64,000 nucleotides of DNA from JACPFV01 sp038043245 (lineage in GTDB: Bacteria > Pseudomonadota > Gammaproteobacteria > Nevskiales > Nevskiaceae), in assembly GCA_038043245.1 (NCBI GenBank), contig JBBTCH010000001.1:930001-994000 (forward strand), read 5' to 3'. The notes beneath the pieces were generated by a model, which was given only the letters and a program-made list of their open reading frames with translations, ran no database searches and was not told where the DNA came from. The position numbers and the translations under genes were made by a program. Shown here one piece after another: positions 41,270 to 49,319 of the stretch (position 1 is its first letter; every line of letters begins with the position of its first letter).

Positions 41270-42184
41270 TCAGGCCGCCGCCAGCAGACCACGGGCATAA
41301 GCGATGGGTGCGCGCGCCTCATCCGGGAAGGTGACGACCTCCCAGGCGGCGGAGTCGGCGATCAGCGCGCGCAACAACTGGTTGTTGAGCGCGTGTCCCG
41401 ATTTGTGCGCGGTATAGGCGCCGATCAGGCTATGTCCCATCAGGTAAAGGTCGCCGATGGCATCGAGGATCTTGTGACGGACGAACTCGTCCTCAAACCG
41501 CAGGCCTTCCTGGTTCATCACGCTGAACTGGTCCAGCACCACGGCGTTGTCGAGGTTGCCGCCCAGCGCCAGATTCTTTGAGCGCAGCATCTCGACGTCC
41601 TGCATGAAACCGAAAGTGCGGGCGCGGCTGACTTCGCGCACGAAGTTATTGCTCGAAAAATCCACCGTCGCGGTCTGTTTGCTGGTCTTGAACACCGGAT
41701 GGCGGAACTCGATGCCGAAGGTCAGGCGGAATCCGTCGTAAGGCTCGATGCGCGCGTATTTATCGCCGTCCTGCACCTGCACTGGGTGGCGGATGCGAAC
41801 GAAGCGCTTGGGCGCCGCCAGCTCCTGTATGCCGGCGGACTGGATCAGGAACACGAACGGCGCGGCACTGCCATCCATGATCGGCACCTCGCCGGCGGAC
41901 AGCTCGACCACACAGTTATCAATGCCCATGCCGGCCAGCGCCGACATCAGGTGCTCGATGGTGGCGACGCGCACCTTGCCCTGCACCAGCGTGCTGGCCA
42001 TCTCGGTGGCACCGATGATGTCAGCCTGTGCACGAATCTCCACCGGCGGACTCAAGTCCATGCGGCGAAACACGATGCCGGTGTCCGCCCCGGCGGGCAG
42101 CAGCGACATGAAGACTTTCTGGCCGGAGTGCAGTCCGATGCCGGTGGCGCGGACCGATTCGCGCAGCGTGCGTTGTTTCAACAT
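41270..42184 (-). CDS. lpxC: UDP-3-O-acyl-N-acetylglucosamine deacetylase LpxC
   Basis: The committed step of lipid A synthesis. The 304-residue zinc enzyme begins MLKQRTLRESVRATGIGLHS, like E. coli LpxC, so ATG 42184 is chosen over a GTG at 42205. It has TIEHLMSALAGMGIDN (first zinc His) and HKILDAIGDL (second His and Asp), then GHALNNQLLRAL. In most relatives lpxC directly follows ftsZ; here 3.9 kb of inserted DNA separates them, so lpxC needs its own promoter. Confidence 0.96.
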   Translation of the reverse strand: MLKQRTLRESVRATGIGLHSGQKVFMSLLPAGADTGIVFRRMDLSPPVEIRAQADIIGATEMASTLVQGKVRVATIEHLMSALAGMGIDNCVVELSAGEVPIMDGSAAPFVFLIQSAGIQELAAPKRFVRIRHPVQVQDGDKYARIEPYDGFRLTFGIEFRHPVFKTSKQTATVDFSSNNFVREVSRARTFGFMQDVEMLRSKNLALGGNLDNAVVLDQFSVMNQEGLRFEDEFVRHKILDAIGDLYLMGHSLIGAYTAHKSGHALNNQLLRALIADSAAWEVVTFPDEARAPIAYARGLLAAA

Positions 42185-42259
42185 TTGTGAGGGAAAGTTT
42201 ATCACGCAGAGACGTTTCCACTAGGCCGATAGGCGTTTTTTTACGATCACAAACTGCCG

Positions 42260-42376
42260 CCCGCTTGAAGCATTTCTAGGCCCTTTTGCGGCCCGGTCAC
42301 AAAAAACGTGGCACTAAACATGTACCGCTCATTTTCGATAATCAGTCCAGATCCGTCGGAAAATGCTTCAAGCGGG
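42260..42376. repeat. 117-bp unit with 16-bp perfect terminal inverted repeats upstream of the type IIL gene
   Basis: 42260-42275 and 42361-42376 are perfectly complementary, enclosing 85 bases. The unit lies between lpxC and the restriction enzyme start (42417) and contains one copy of the island-edge motif (42301-42319). This looks like a miniature mobile unit or a regulatory cruciform. Confidence 0.65.
42301..42319 (+). repeat. Left copy of the island-edge repeat
   Basis: An A-run, then CGTGGCACTAAA. It matches 46001-46019 in the same orientation apart from one inserted base and the final base. A diverged inverted copy is at 11941-11959. Confidence 0.5.
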
Positions 42377-42416
42377 TGGTGGGCTAAACTGCCCAGAAAC
42401 TCACGCGTGCCGATAA

Positions 42417-45284
42417 ATGCCGCTCTCCTGGAACGAAATCAAGGATCGTTCGCTAGCCTTCTCCAAGGAGTGGGCACACGCCGAATCCGAGGACGCCGAA
42501 GCTAAATCGTTCTGGGACGCTTTCTTCAACGTCTTCGGCGTTTCACGCCGTCGTCTCGCCAGTTTCGAGCGCAAGGTCAAGAAGATTGACGGCAAGGACG
42601 GTTACATAGACCTGTTGTGGAAAGGCGTGGTGCTGATCGAGCACAAGTCGCGCGGCAAGGACCTCAACCGCGCCTACAAGCAGGCCACCGACTACTTCCC
42701 CGGCCTCAAGGAGCGCGAGCTGCCGCGCTACATCGTCGTCTCGGACTTCGCGCGCTTCCGTGTCCACGACCTCGAAACCGGCGAGACCCACGAGTTCACG
42801 CTCAAGGACCTGCACAAGAACGTCAAGCGCTTCGCCTTCCTTGCCGGCTACCAGACGCACAGCTACAAGGAACAAGACCCGGTCAACATCAAGGCCGCCG
42901 AGAAGATGGGGCACCTCTACGATCGCCTCAAGGCCACCGGCTACGACGGCCATCCCTTGCAGCTGTATCTGGTGCGCGTGCTGTTCTGTCTGTTCGCCGA
43001 CGACACCGGCATTTTCGAGCGCGCGCTGTTTTACGACTGGCTGCGCGAGCGCACCGCCGAAGACGGCTCCGACCTTGCCAGCAAGCTCGCGGAGCTGTTC
43101 CAGATTCTCAACACGCCCAGCGACAAGCGCCTGAGCAATCTGGACGAACAACTGGCGCAGTTCCCCTATATCAACGGCAAGCTGTTTCAGGAATCACTGC
43201 CCATCGCCGGTTTCGACGCCGCCATGCGCGAGGCGCTCCTCGAATGCTGCGCGCTCGACTGGAGCGGCATTTCACCCGCCATCTTCGGCGCGCTGTTCCA
43301 GTCCATCATGGACGACAAGGCGCGGCGCAACCTCGGCGCGCACTACACCAGCGAAAAGAACATCCTCAAGCTGATTCACCCGCTGTTTCTCGACGAACTG
43401 CGTGCCGAGTTCGAGCGCGTGAAAGGCAATCGCAACAAGCTGTTCGAGTTCCACAAGAAGCTGCGTACGCTCAAATTCCTTGACCCCGCCTGCGGCTGCG
43501 GCAATTTCCTCGTCATCACCTACCGCGAACTGCGTCTGCTGGAGCTGGACGTGCTGCGCGCCGCGCGCACCTCCGGTCAGCTCAACCTCGACGTGCATTC
43601 ACTCGTCCAGATGGACGTGGACCAGTTCTACGGCATCGAGATCGAGGAGTTCCCCGCGCAGATCGCGCAGGTGGCGCTGTGGCTGATGGACCACCAGATG
43701 AATCTCAAGGTCAGTGAGGAGTTCGGTCTCTACTTCGCCCGCATTCCGCTCAAGACCTCGGCCAACATCGTTCACGGCAATGCCCTGACGCTGGACTGGA
43801 ACAGCGTCGTCCCGCGTGAAACCCTGAGTTACATCCTCGGTAATCCGCCTTTCGTCGGCGCCAAGTTCATGGACGACGCCCAACGCGCCGACACACAGGC
43901 TGTGTTCGCTGGCATCGAATCCGGTGGCCTGCTGGATTTCGTCGCCGCGTGGTACGTCAAGGCCGCGCACTACATCACTCGTCATTCCCGCGAAGGCGGG
44001 AATCCAGTCGTTGAGGCGGGCATTACTGGCAATCCGCTGGATGCCCGCCTGCGCGGGCATGACGGAATCAAAGTGGCCTTCGTCTCCACCAACTCCATCA
44101 CCCAAGGCGAACAGGTCGGCGTGCTCTGGCCCGAATTGTTCCGCCTGAGCATGAAGATTCACTTCGCCCACCGCACGTTTTCATGGAGCAACGAGGCTCG
44201 CGGTGTGGCCGCCGTGCACTGCGTCATCATTGGTTTCGGCGCGCACGACGCGCCGAACAAAACGATTTACGACTACGACGACATCAAGGGCGAGCCGCAG
44301 GCGATCAAAGCCAAGAACATCAATCCGTATCTGGTGGATGCGCTGGATGTGACGCTCAGCAATCGCGAAACGCCCATCTGCAACGTGCCCGAAATCGGTA
44401 TTGGCAATAAACCGATTGACGGCGGTCACTATCTGTTCACGCCCGAAGAAAAAGGCGAGTTCATCCAGCGTGAGCCAAAAGCGGCGCAATGGTTCCGGCG
44501 CTGGATTGGTGCCGATGAGTTCATCAACGGCTATGAGCGCTGGTGTTTGTGGTTAGGTGATTGTCCGCCGAATGAACTCAAATCCATGCCGCTGGCGCTG
44601 GAACGCGTGGAAGCTGTACGCGCTTCCCGGCTTGCCAGCAAAAGCGCACCGACCCGCAAACTGGCTGACAAGCCCACCCGGTTTCACGTTGAGAATATTC
44701 CCAAAGCACCGTATCTAGTGCTGCCAAAAGTTTCTTCGGAGCGTCGTAACTACATTCCGTTTGGCTTCATGCAACCGGAAACCCTTTGCAGCGATTTGGT
44801 TTTCATCTCACTCGGTTCTAGCCTCTACCACTTCGGCGTTCTCACCTCAGCCATGCACATGGCCTGGGTGCGCACTGTCTGTGGGCGCCTCGAAAGTCGC
44901 TACCGCTATTCCGCCGGCATCGTCTACAACAACTTCCCGTGGCCCTCCGTTCGTGGTGAGCTTGTCGAAGGACGAACCAAGGCCGTTCATGCTTCGACAA
45001 GCTCACCACGAACGGCGATAGAAACCGCCGCGCAGGCCGTGCTCGACGCACGCAAGCAGTTCCCCGACGCTTCGCTGGCCGATCTCTACGACCCGCTGAC
45101 CATGCCTCCTGCACTGCTCAAGGCGCATCTAGCGCTCGATCGCGCGGTGGATACCGCGTACGGAAAAAAGACTTTCGCCTCCGACGCCGAGCGCGTGGCG
45201 TTTCTGTTCGAGCAGTACGAGAAACTCACCAGTCTGTTGCCATCTGAAAAAGCAAGAACATCATCTCGCAGCAAGAAGCGTTGA
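42417..45284 (+). CDS. MmeI-like type IIL restriction-modification enzyme
   Basis: A 955-residue single-chain nuclease-methyltransferase. It begins MPLSWNEIKD, as MmeI-type proteins do. The nuclease site D65...E75-x-K77 (IDLLW, LIEHKS) has exactly the MmeI spacing. The adenine-methyltransferase core has motif I LDPACGCGNFL (about 355) and motif IV GNPPF (about 476). A target-recognition domain at about 640-840 and a helical C-terminus follow. Such enzymes cut one strand-set at a fixed distance and protect DNA by one-strand methylation, so one gene is a full system. Two palindromic repeats interrupt it in frame (residues about 522-550 and 844-867). No Shine-Dalgarno is visible at ATG 42417. 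It lies opposite to the flanking genes. Confidence 0.88.
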   Translation: MPLSWNEIKDRSLAFSKEWAHAESEDAEAKSFWDAFFNVFGVSRRRLASFERKVKKIDGKDGYIDLLWKGVVLIEHKSRGKDLNRAYKQATDYFPGLKERELPRYIVVSDFARFRVHDLETGETHEFTLKDLHKNVKRFAFLAGYQTHSYKEQDPVNIKAAEKMGHLYDRLKATGYDGHPLQLYLVRVLFCLFADDTGIFERALFYDWLRERTAEDGSDLASKLAELFQILNTPSDKRLSNLDEQLAQFPYINGKLFQESLPIAGFDAAMREALLECCALDWSGISPAIFGALFQSIMDDKARRNLGAHYTSEKNILKLIHPLFLDELRAEFERVKGNRNKLFEFHKKLRTLKFLDPACGCGNFLVITYRELRLLELDVLRAARTSGQLNLDVHSLVQMDVDQFYGIEIEEFPAQIAQVALWLMDHQMNLKVSEEFGLYFARIPLKTSANIVHGNALTLDWNSVVPRETLSYILGNPPFVGAKFMDDAQRADTQAVFAGIESGGLLDFVAAWYVKAAHYITRHSREGGNPVVEAGITGNPLDARLRGHDGIKVAFVSTNSITQGEQVGVLWPELFRLSMKIHFAHRTFSWSNEARGVAAVHCVIIGFGAHDAPNKTIYDYDDIKGEPQAIKAKNINPYLVDALDVTLSNRETPICNVPEIGIGNKPIDGGHYLFTPEEKGEFIQREPKAAQWFRRWIGADEFINGYERWCLWLGDCPPNELKSMPLALERVEAVRASRLASKSAPTRKLADKPTRFHVENIPKAPYLVLPKVSSERRNYIPFGFMQPETLCSDLVFISLGSSLYHFGVLTSAMHMAWVRTVCGRLESRYRYSAGIVYNNFPWPSVRGELVEGRTKAVHASTSSPRTAIETAAQAVLDARKQFPDASLADLYDPLTMPPALLKAHLALDRAVDTAYGKKTFASDAERVAFLFEQYEKLTSLLPSEKARTSSRSKKR
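43980..44065. repeat. Palindromic repeat inserted in frame in the type IIL gene (first)
   Basis: Imperfect inverted arms (about 43980-44007 and 44037-44065) of the type whose translation reads RHSREGGNP...DARLRGHDG, a widespread REP-like sequence. It falls between motif IV and the segment VAFVSTNSITQGEQV, which in MmeI relatives are nearly contiguous. Confidence 0.8.
44947..45015. repeat. Palindromic repeat inserted in frame in the type IIL gene (second)
   Basis: A perfect 24-bp inverted repeat (44947-44970 with 44992-45015) around a 21-base loop. It separates YNNFPWP from IETAAQAVLDAR, two stretches that are close together in related enzymes. The core GAGCTTGTCGAAGGA also occurs at about 12455-12470. 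Confidence 0.85.
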
Positions 45285-45857
45285 ATCGTTTTTCTTCAGG
45301 GCATTGTTGATGACAAGCAAAAGCCCACTTGCAGAGTTGGCTGTTTCGCGCAAACCAACTTTAGTAAGTTCAACTCGATCCAAGCTCGTCCCGAAACATT
45401 CAGGGTGTTTTTTGATTAACGCCGTGAGTTCATCAGGTTTTCTCGCATAAGCAATCCTCCCTGCGGCATGCAGCAGAATATTTCTAACCCGTGACATTTC
45501 TTGGATGAATTGCCAATCTTGATTCCGACTCAGGTCTTGACCGAGGACATGTCGCACAAAGGGCTTGTATCTATCGAGTCCGAACCGTTTCATGTCGCGC
45601 AAACTGGCGTTCTTGTTCGAGAGGATGTGCAGCATTTCCTCCAGGTGACCAAAGATCATCAGGAACACGGCTTTCCTGAGGTCTTTTGGAAACTGGTGTT
45701 TGTATACGGCTTCCCAGTAGGCGCTCTCTTTCTTATCCGGCAGTTCCTTGATCTCGTTGACGCTTTTCCGAAACAGCACATCTACATGGTTATGAAACCG
45801 AACTAAACAGCTAATGTTCTGGGTAATTACGAACGCTTTCAGGTCAAGATCATTCAC
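45261..45857 (-). CDS. Unrecognised HEPN-like helical protein
   Basis: A 198-residue protein I do not recognise as a named family. It is almost all alpha-helical, without signal peptide or membrane span, and is visibly richer in A+T and lysine than its neighbours, consistent with recent transfer. Residues 125-130 read RNILLH, an R-X4-H motif with Asn after the Arg, as at the active site of HEPN ribonucleases; it lies in a helix (SRVRNILLHAAGR). HEPN proteins are common in defence and toxin-antitoxin systems. Its 3' end overlaps the restriction gene by 24 bases, tail to tail. The start is GTG 45857 and no Shine-Dalgarno is seen. A role in defence is inference only. Confidence 0.7.
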   Translation of the reverse strand: MNDLDLKAFVITQNISCLVRFHNHVDVLFRKSVNEIKELPDKKESAYWEAVYKHQFPKDLRKAVFLMIFGHLEEMLHILSNKNASLRDMKRFGLDRYKPFVRHVLGQDLSRNQDWQFIQEMSRVRNILLHAAGRIAYARKPDELTALIKKHPECFGTSLDRVELTKVGLRETANSASGLLLVINNALKKNDSTLLAAR

Positions 45858-46000
45858 GTTGGAGATGCCAGCGATGCGTAGAGATGACTTTATATACCGA
45901 GCTAATGGGGCCAGACTGAGCTGACCTGACGGGTATTTTTTCTACTCCGGGGACATCACCCGCTTCGCGGCTGTTCAGGCCGTTTTTTAGAACCCGACGC

Positions 46001-46019
46001 AAAAACAGTGGCACTAAAA
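46001..46019 (+). repeat. Right copy of the island-edge repeat
   Basis: Same orientation as 42301-42319, differing by one inserted A and the final base. Together they bracket the restriction/HEPN island (3.7 kb apart). Confidence 0.5.
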
Positions 46020-46021
46020 AC

Positions 46022-46081
46022 GTCATTCCGAACGAAGTGAGAAATCTGGCGGCCGTGGGTCATCGGCTCGCCAGATTCCTC
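46022..46081. repeat. Dispersed-type palindrome after ftsZ
   Basis: Arms 46039-46051 and 46069-46081 match at 12 of 13 positions. The start GTCATTCCGAACGAAGTGAG is of a kind found as a repeat in many bacterial genomes. It lies 15 bases past the ftsZ stop on the minus strand and may end that transcript. Confidence 0.5.
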
Positions 46082-46096
46082 CTCGCTGCAACCACT

Positions 46097-47281
46097 TCAG
46101 TCCGCCTGTGCCCGTAAAAATGCCGGCACGTTGAGGATCTGCTCGTCATCCACCAGATGCGACAGGCTGGATGGCTGACCATGACGTCCTGCTTCGGTGC
46201 GCGCGATGGCGGGCTTGTCGACGATCTCCCTCCAGCCGGTGGACTGGCCCGGCTTGGGCATCGCCACGACTTTGCCTTCCGTCACCGGCATCACGTCCGC
46301 CTTGGGCCGTCCGAGACCCGTCGCCACCACCGTCACCCGAAGTTCGCCGTTGAGGCTGGCGTCGGTCGAGGTGCCGAACTTCACGTCCACGTCTTCCGAG
46401 GCGATCTCGTTGACGCGGTCGTTGATGCGGCTGACTTCGCTCATCTTCAGCGAGTGGTCGCAGGCGATGTTCACCAGCAACCCGTGCGCGTTCGCCATCT
46501 CGATGTCATCCAACAGCGGGCACGACAGCGCTGCCTCGACCGCCTGCATGGCGCGGTCCGGGCCGGACGCCTGTCCGGTGCCCATCATCGCCTTGCCGTG
46601 GTTCTCCATCACCGTACGCACATCCGCGAAATCGACGTTGACCATACCGGTCTGCGTGATAAGGTCGGAGATGCCGCGTACCGCGTTCTGAAGCACATCG
46701 TTGGCCGCCTTGAAGCAATCCTGCATGGTCGCGTCCTCACCCAGCACCAGTACCAGCTTCTGGTTCGGGATCAGGATCAGCGAATCCACGCTCTTCTCCA
46801 GCTGCTCGATGCCTTCCATCGCCGCCTTCATGCGCTTCTTGCCCTCGAACATGAACGGCTTGGTCACCACCGCCACGGTGAGGATGCCCAGCTCCTTGGC
46901 GATCTCGGCGATCACCGGCGTGGCGCCGGTACCGGTGCCGCCGCCCATGCCGGCAGTGACGAACAGCAGGTCGGTACCCTCGATCATCTCGGCGATGCGC
47001 TCACGATCTTCCAGCGCCGACTGCCGGCCGACATCCGGCTTGGAGCCGGCACCAAGACCGCGCGTGATCTTGGTACCCAACGGCAGCATCTGGTTGGTGG
47101 AGCAGCGCTCCAAATGCTGGCGGTCGGTGTTGGCGCAGATGAATTCCACGCCCTCGATGCCCGACTGCACCATCTGGTTGACCGTGTTGCACCCGCCGCC
47201 GCCAATACCGATGACGCGGATGATCGCCCTGCCCGTTTCGGGCTCCACCATCTGAAACACTTCGCTATCTGCACGACCCAT
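46097..47281 (-). CDS. ftsZ: Cell division GTPase FtsZ
   Basis: The tubulin-like protein that forms the Z ring. The 394-residue sequence has the nucleotide loop GMGGGTGTGATPVIAE, the N-terminal GGGGCNTVNQM, the T7 loop NVDFADVRTVM, a variable linker from about residue 320, and the conserved C-terminal peptide LNVPAFLRAQAD that binds FtsA and ZipA. ATG 47281 is preceded by an excellent Shine-Dalgarno (AAGGAGGTGG). It is the last gene of the dcw cluster here, 65 bases after ftsA. Confidence 0.97.
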   Translation of the reverse strand: MGRADSEVFQMVEPETGRAIIRVIGIGGGGCNTVNQMVQSGIEGVEFICANTDRQHLERCSTNQMLPLGTKITRGLGAGSKPDVGRQSALEDRERIAEMIEGTDLLFVTAGMGGGTGTGATPVIAEIAKELGILTVAVVTKPFMFEGKKRMKAAMEGIEQLEKSVDSLILIPNQKLVLVLGEDATMQDCFKAANDVLQNAVRGISDLITQTGMVNVDFADVRTVMENHGKAMMGTGQASGPDRAMQAVEAALSCPLLDDIEMANAHGLLVNIACDHSLKMSEVSRINDRVNEIASEDVDVKFGTSTDASLNGELRVTVVATGLGRPKADVMPVTEGKVVAMPKPGQSTGWREIVDKPAIARTEAGRHGQPSSLSHLVDDEQILNVPAFLRAQAD

Positions 47282-47346
47282 GACCCACCTCCTTTACGTT
47301 GTAATCGGAAACCAGAAAAGAACGAGCACTGGCTTGCAGCCCGTGC

Positions 47347-48573
47347 TTAGAAATTCCCCTTGAACCACTGCTGCAGTCGCTCAAACAGCGCACCCAGACT
47401 CGAGGGCGGCTGCGACGGACGGCTGTGATGCTGCTTGCCGTAGAGCAACAGCCCGGCCGCCGTGGCGAACACCGGGTTGCCCGCGACCTCGGAAAAACCA
47501 GTCACGCTTTGCGGCACACCGAGGCGCACCGGCAACTCGAACACTTCTTCGGCCAGCTCGATCACCCCGGCCATCTTCGAACTGCCGCCGGTGAGCACCA
47601 CGCCGCCGGCGATGACGTCGTAGAAGTCGCTGCGGTGCAGCTCCTTGCGGATCAGCCGGAACAGTTCCTCGTAGCGGGCGCGGATCACCTGCGCCAGCTC
47701 CTGACGCTTGAGCTTGCGTGGCGCCTGGCCGCCGACGGAAGGCACGTCGATCAGTTCATCCGGCGCCACCAGCTGCGGCAGCGCGCAACCGTGCTTGAGC
47801 TTGATCTCCTCGGCGGACTGCGGCGGCGTGCGGAACACCACCGCGATGTCGTTGGTGACCTGGCTGCCGGCGACCGGGATCACCGCGGTGTGGCGGATTG
47901 AGCCGCCCTTGAACACCGCGATGTCGCTGGTACCGCCGCCGATGTCCACCAAGCAGATGCCGAGGTCGCGTTCGTCCGACTGCAGCACCGCGTAGCTGGA
48001 GGCGATCTGCTCGAGGATCAGCTTGTCCACCCGCAGCCCGCAGCCCTCGATGCAGCGCGTGATGTTCTGCGAAGCGGCGGCGGAACCGGTGACCATGTGC
48101 ACGCGCGCCTCAAGCCGCACACCGGACATGCCGACCGGCTCGGTGATGCCTTCCTGACCGTCCACCGCGAATTCCTGCGGCACCACATGCAGCACTTTCT
48201 GGTCGGTGGGGATGGCGATGGCGCGGGCGGCGTCAATCACGCGCTCAACGTCTGCGGTCGTGACCTCCTTGCCACGCATGCCGACGATGCCCTGCGAGTT
48301 GAAACTCTTGACGTGGGCGCCGGAGATGCCGACGAACACCGACTGGATGCGGCAGTTGGCCATCATCGAGGCGGCTTCCACCGCGCGGCTGATGGACTTG
48401 GTCGTTTCCTCGATGTTGACCACCATGCCGCGGCTCATGCCCTTGGACGGGTGCTGGCCGAAGCCAATGACTTCGAGGCGGCCGTCCGGCGTGACATCGC
48501 CGACCAGCGCCACCACTTTCGAGGTACCGATATCAAGGCCGACGATCAGTTCCTTGGCGGTTTTTCTATTCAC
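47347..48573 (-). CDS. ftsA: Cell division protein FtsA
   Basis: An actin-like protein (about 408 residues) that tethers FtsZ to the membrane. It has LIVGLDIGTSKVVALVGDV (phosphate 1), the 1C-domain IDAARAIAIPTDQ, LVDIGGGTSDIAVFKGG (phosphate 2), VLTGGSSKMAGV (adenosine), and the C-terminal amphipathic helix ALFERLQQWFKGNF. GTG 48573 is chosen because AAAGGAG lies 7 bases upstream and the start overlaps the ftsQ stop (GTGA). Confidence 0.96.
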   Translation of the reverse strand: MNRKTAKELIVGLDIGTSKVVALVGDVTPDGRLEVIGFGQHPSKGMSRGMVVNIEETTKSISRAVEAASMMANCRIQSVFVGISGAHVKSFNSQGIVGMRGKEVTTADVERVIDAARAIAIPTDQKVLHVVPQEFAVDGQEGITEPVGMSGVRLEARVHMVTGSAAASQNITRCIEGCGLRVDKLILEQIASSYAVLQSDERDLGICLVDIGGGTSDIAVFKGGSIRHTAVIPVAGSQVTNDIAVVFRTPPQSAEEIKLKHGCALPQLVAPDELIDVPSVGGQAPRKLKRQELAQVIRARYEELFRLIRKELHRSDFYDVIAGGVVLTGGSSKMAGVIELAEEVFELPVRLGVPQSVTGFSEVAGNPVFATAAGLLLYGKQHHSRPSQPPSSLGALFERLQQWFKGNF

Positions 48574-49319
48574 GGTTTTTCTCCTTTGGCGACATCTGCG
48601 CGCCAACCTGTAGCGAACCCATTGCTGTAACGCAGATCCACGTAAGCGATTTCTGCGACGCGCGAACCCAGCGCGCGCGTCACCGCACCGGCGATCAGCG
48701 CCGCTTTCGGCAGCGGATCGCCACGTCCCAGTCGCAGCTCGACGCCGGACTGTGTGCGTGCGGTCCATTCACCACGTGCGTCGAGCGTGAGTGCCGCGAT
48801 CGCAAAATCACCCGCACCGATCTGCGCGGACAGGTCACGGAAGGTCTGCGCCATCAGTGCCTGCTGGTCGGTCGGTCCCGCCAGTTGCGGAAAGCCTTCA
48901 AACGACATCACTTCCGCCGGAGTGAACATGACGCCCGTGTCCGAGAGCAGGCTGTGCTCGCCCCAGCGCGCAAACGGCGTGTGCTCGCGCAGGCTCACAC
49001 GCACCGCGTCAGGCCAGACGCGCTCAACACGCGCCTGCGCTACCCAGGGCAGGGTCTCCGCCGCCGCGCGCACCTGTTCGAGATCGAGCGACAGCAAGGT
49101 GCCCGCCAGCTCGGGCTGCAGCTGCGCACGCACCTGCGCCGGGTCGAGATGCCTGAAGTCACCCGCGATCTCGAGCTTTGACACGGCCGGCAGCGCGCCC
49201 GCGGCTTCAAACAAGGGCATCAGGGCCGCGAGGCAGACCACGGCCGCCAGCAATCCGCCGAGCGCACGCAGCAAGGGCGTCGTCCAGCCGGCGCGGGGTT
49301 CGGGCATGACCGCGCTCAC
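48570..49319 (-). CDS. ftsQ: Cell division protein FtsQ
   Basis: A 249-residue bitopic divisome protein with a short cytoplasmic tail, TM at about 16-36, a POTRA domain (VSKLEIAGDFRHLDPAQVRAQL; about 45-115) and a beta domain (WPDAVRVSLREHTPFARWGE). It connects FtsL/FtsB to the rest of the divisome. GTG 49319 has GGAGAAG 5 bases upstream and overlaps the ddl stop; ATG 49307 is a weaker option. Confidence 0.93.
   Translation of the reverse strand: MSAVMPEPRAGWTTPLLRALGGLLAAVVCLAALMPLFEAAGALPAVSKLEIAGDFRHLDPAQVRAQLQPELAGTLLSLDLEQVRAAAETLPWVAQARVERVWPDAVRVSLREHTPFARWGEHSLLSDTGVMFTPAEVMSFEGFPQLAGPTDQQALMAQTFRDLSAQIGAGDFAIAALTLDARGEWTARTQSGVELRLGRGDPLPKAALIAGAVTRALGSRVAEIAYVDLRYSNGFATGWRADVAKGEKP

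Larger units (their letters stand above)
45858..46096. other. Intergenic region at the right edge of the island
   Basis: It contains a TATATA hexamer (45891-45896) that could serve the minus-strand HEPN-like gene, a weak CGGC/GCCG hairpin with six T (45968-45987), the right copy of the island-edge repeat, and a dispersed-repeat hairpin next to the ftsZ stop. No gene is seen. Confidence 0.5.

Noticed and set aside
43980..45015. A CRISPR array from the repeated palindromes
   Set aside because: The repeats are two unrelated families, each once, inside an open reading frame, with no regular spacers and no cas genes.
42417..45284. A BREX PglX methyltransferase
   Set aside because: The MmeI-type N-terminus with a D-X9-E-X-K nuclease site and the absence of other BREX genes favour a stand-alone type IIL enzyme.
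42260..46096. A prophage or integrative element
   Set aside because: No integrase, transposase, tRNA attachment site or phage gene is present; only two genes and short repeats.
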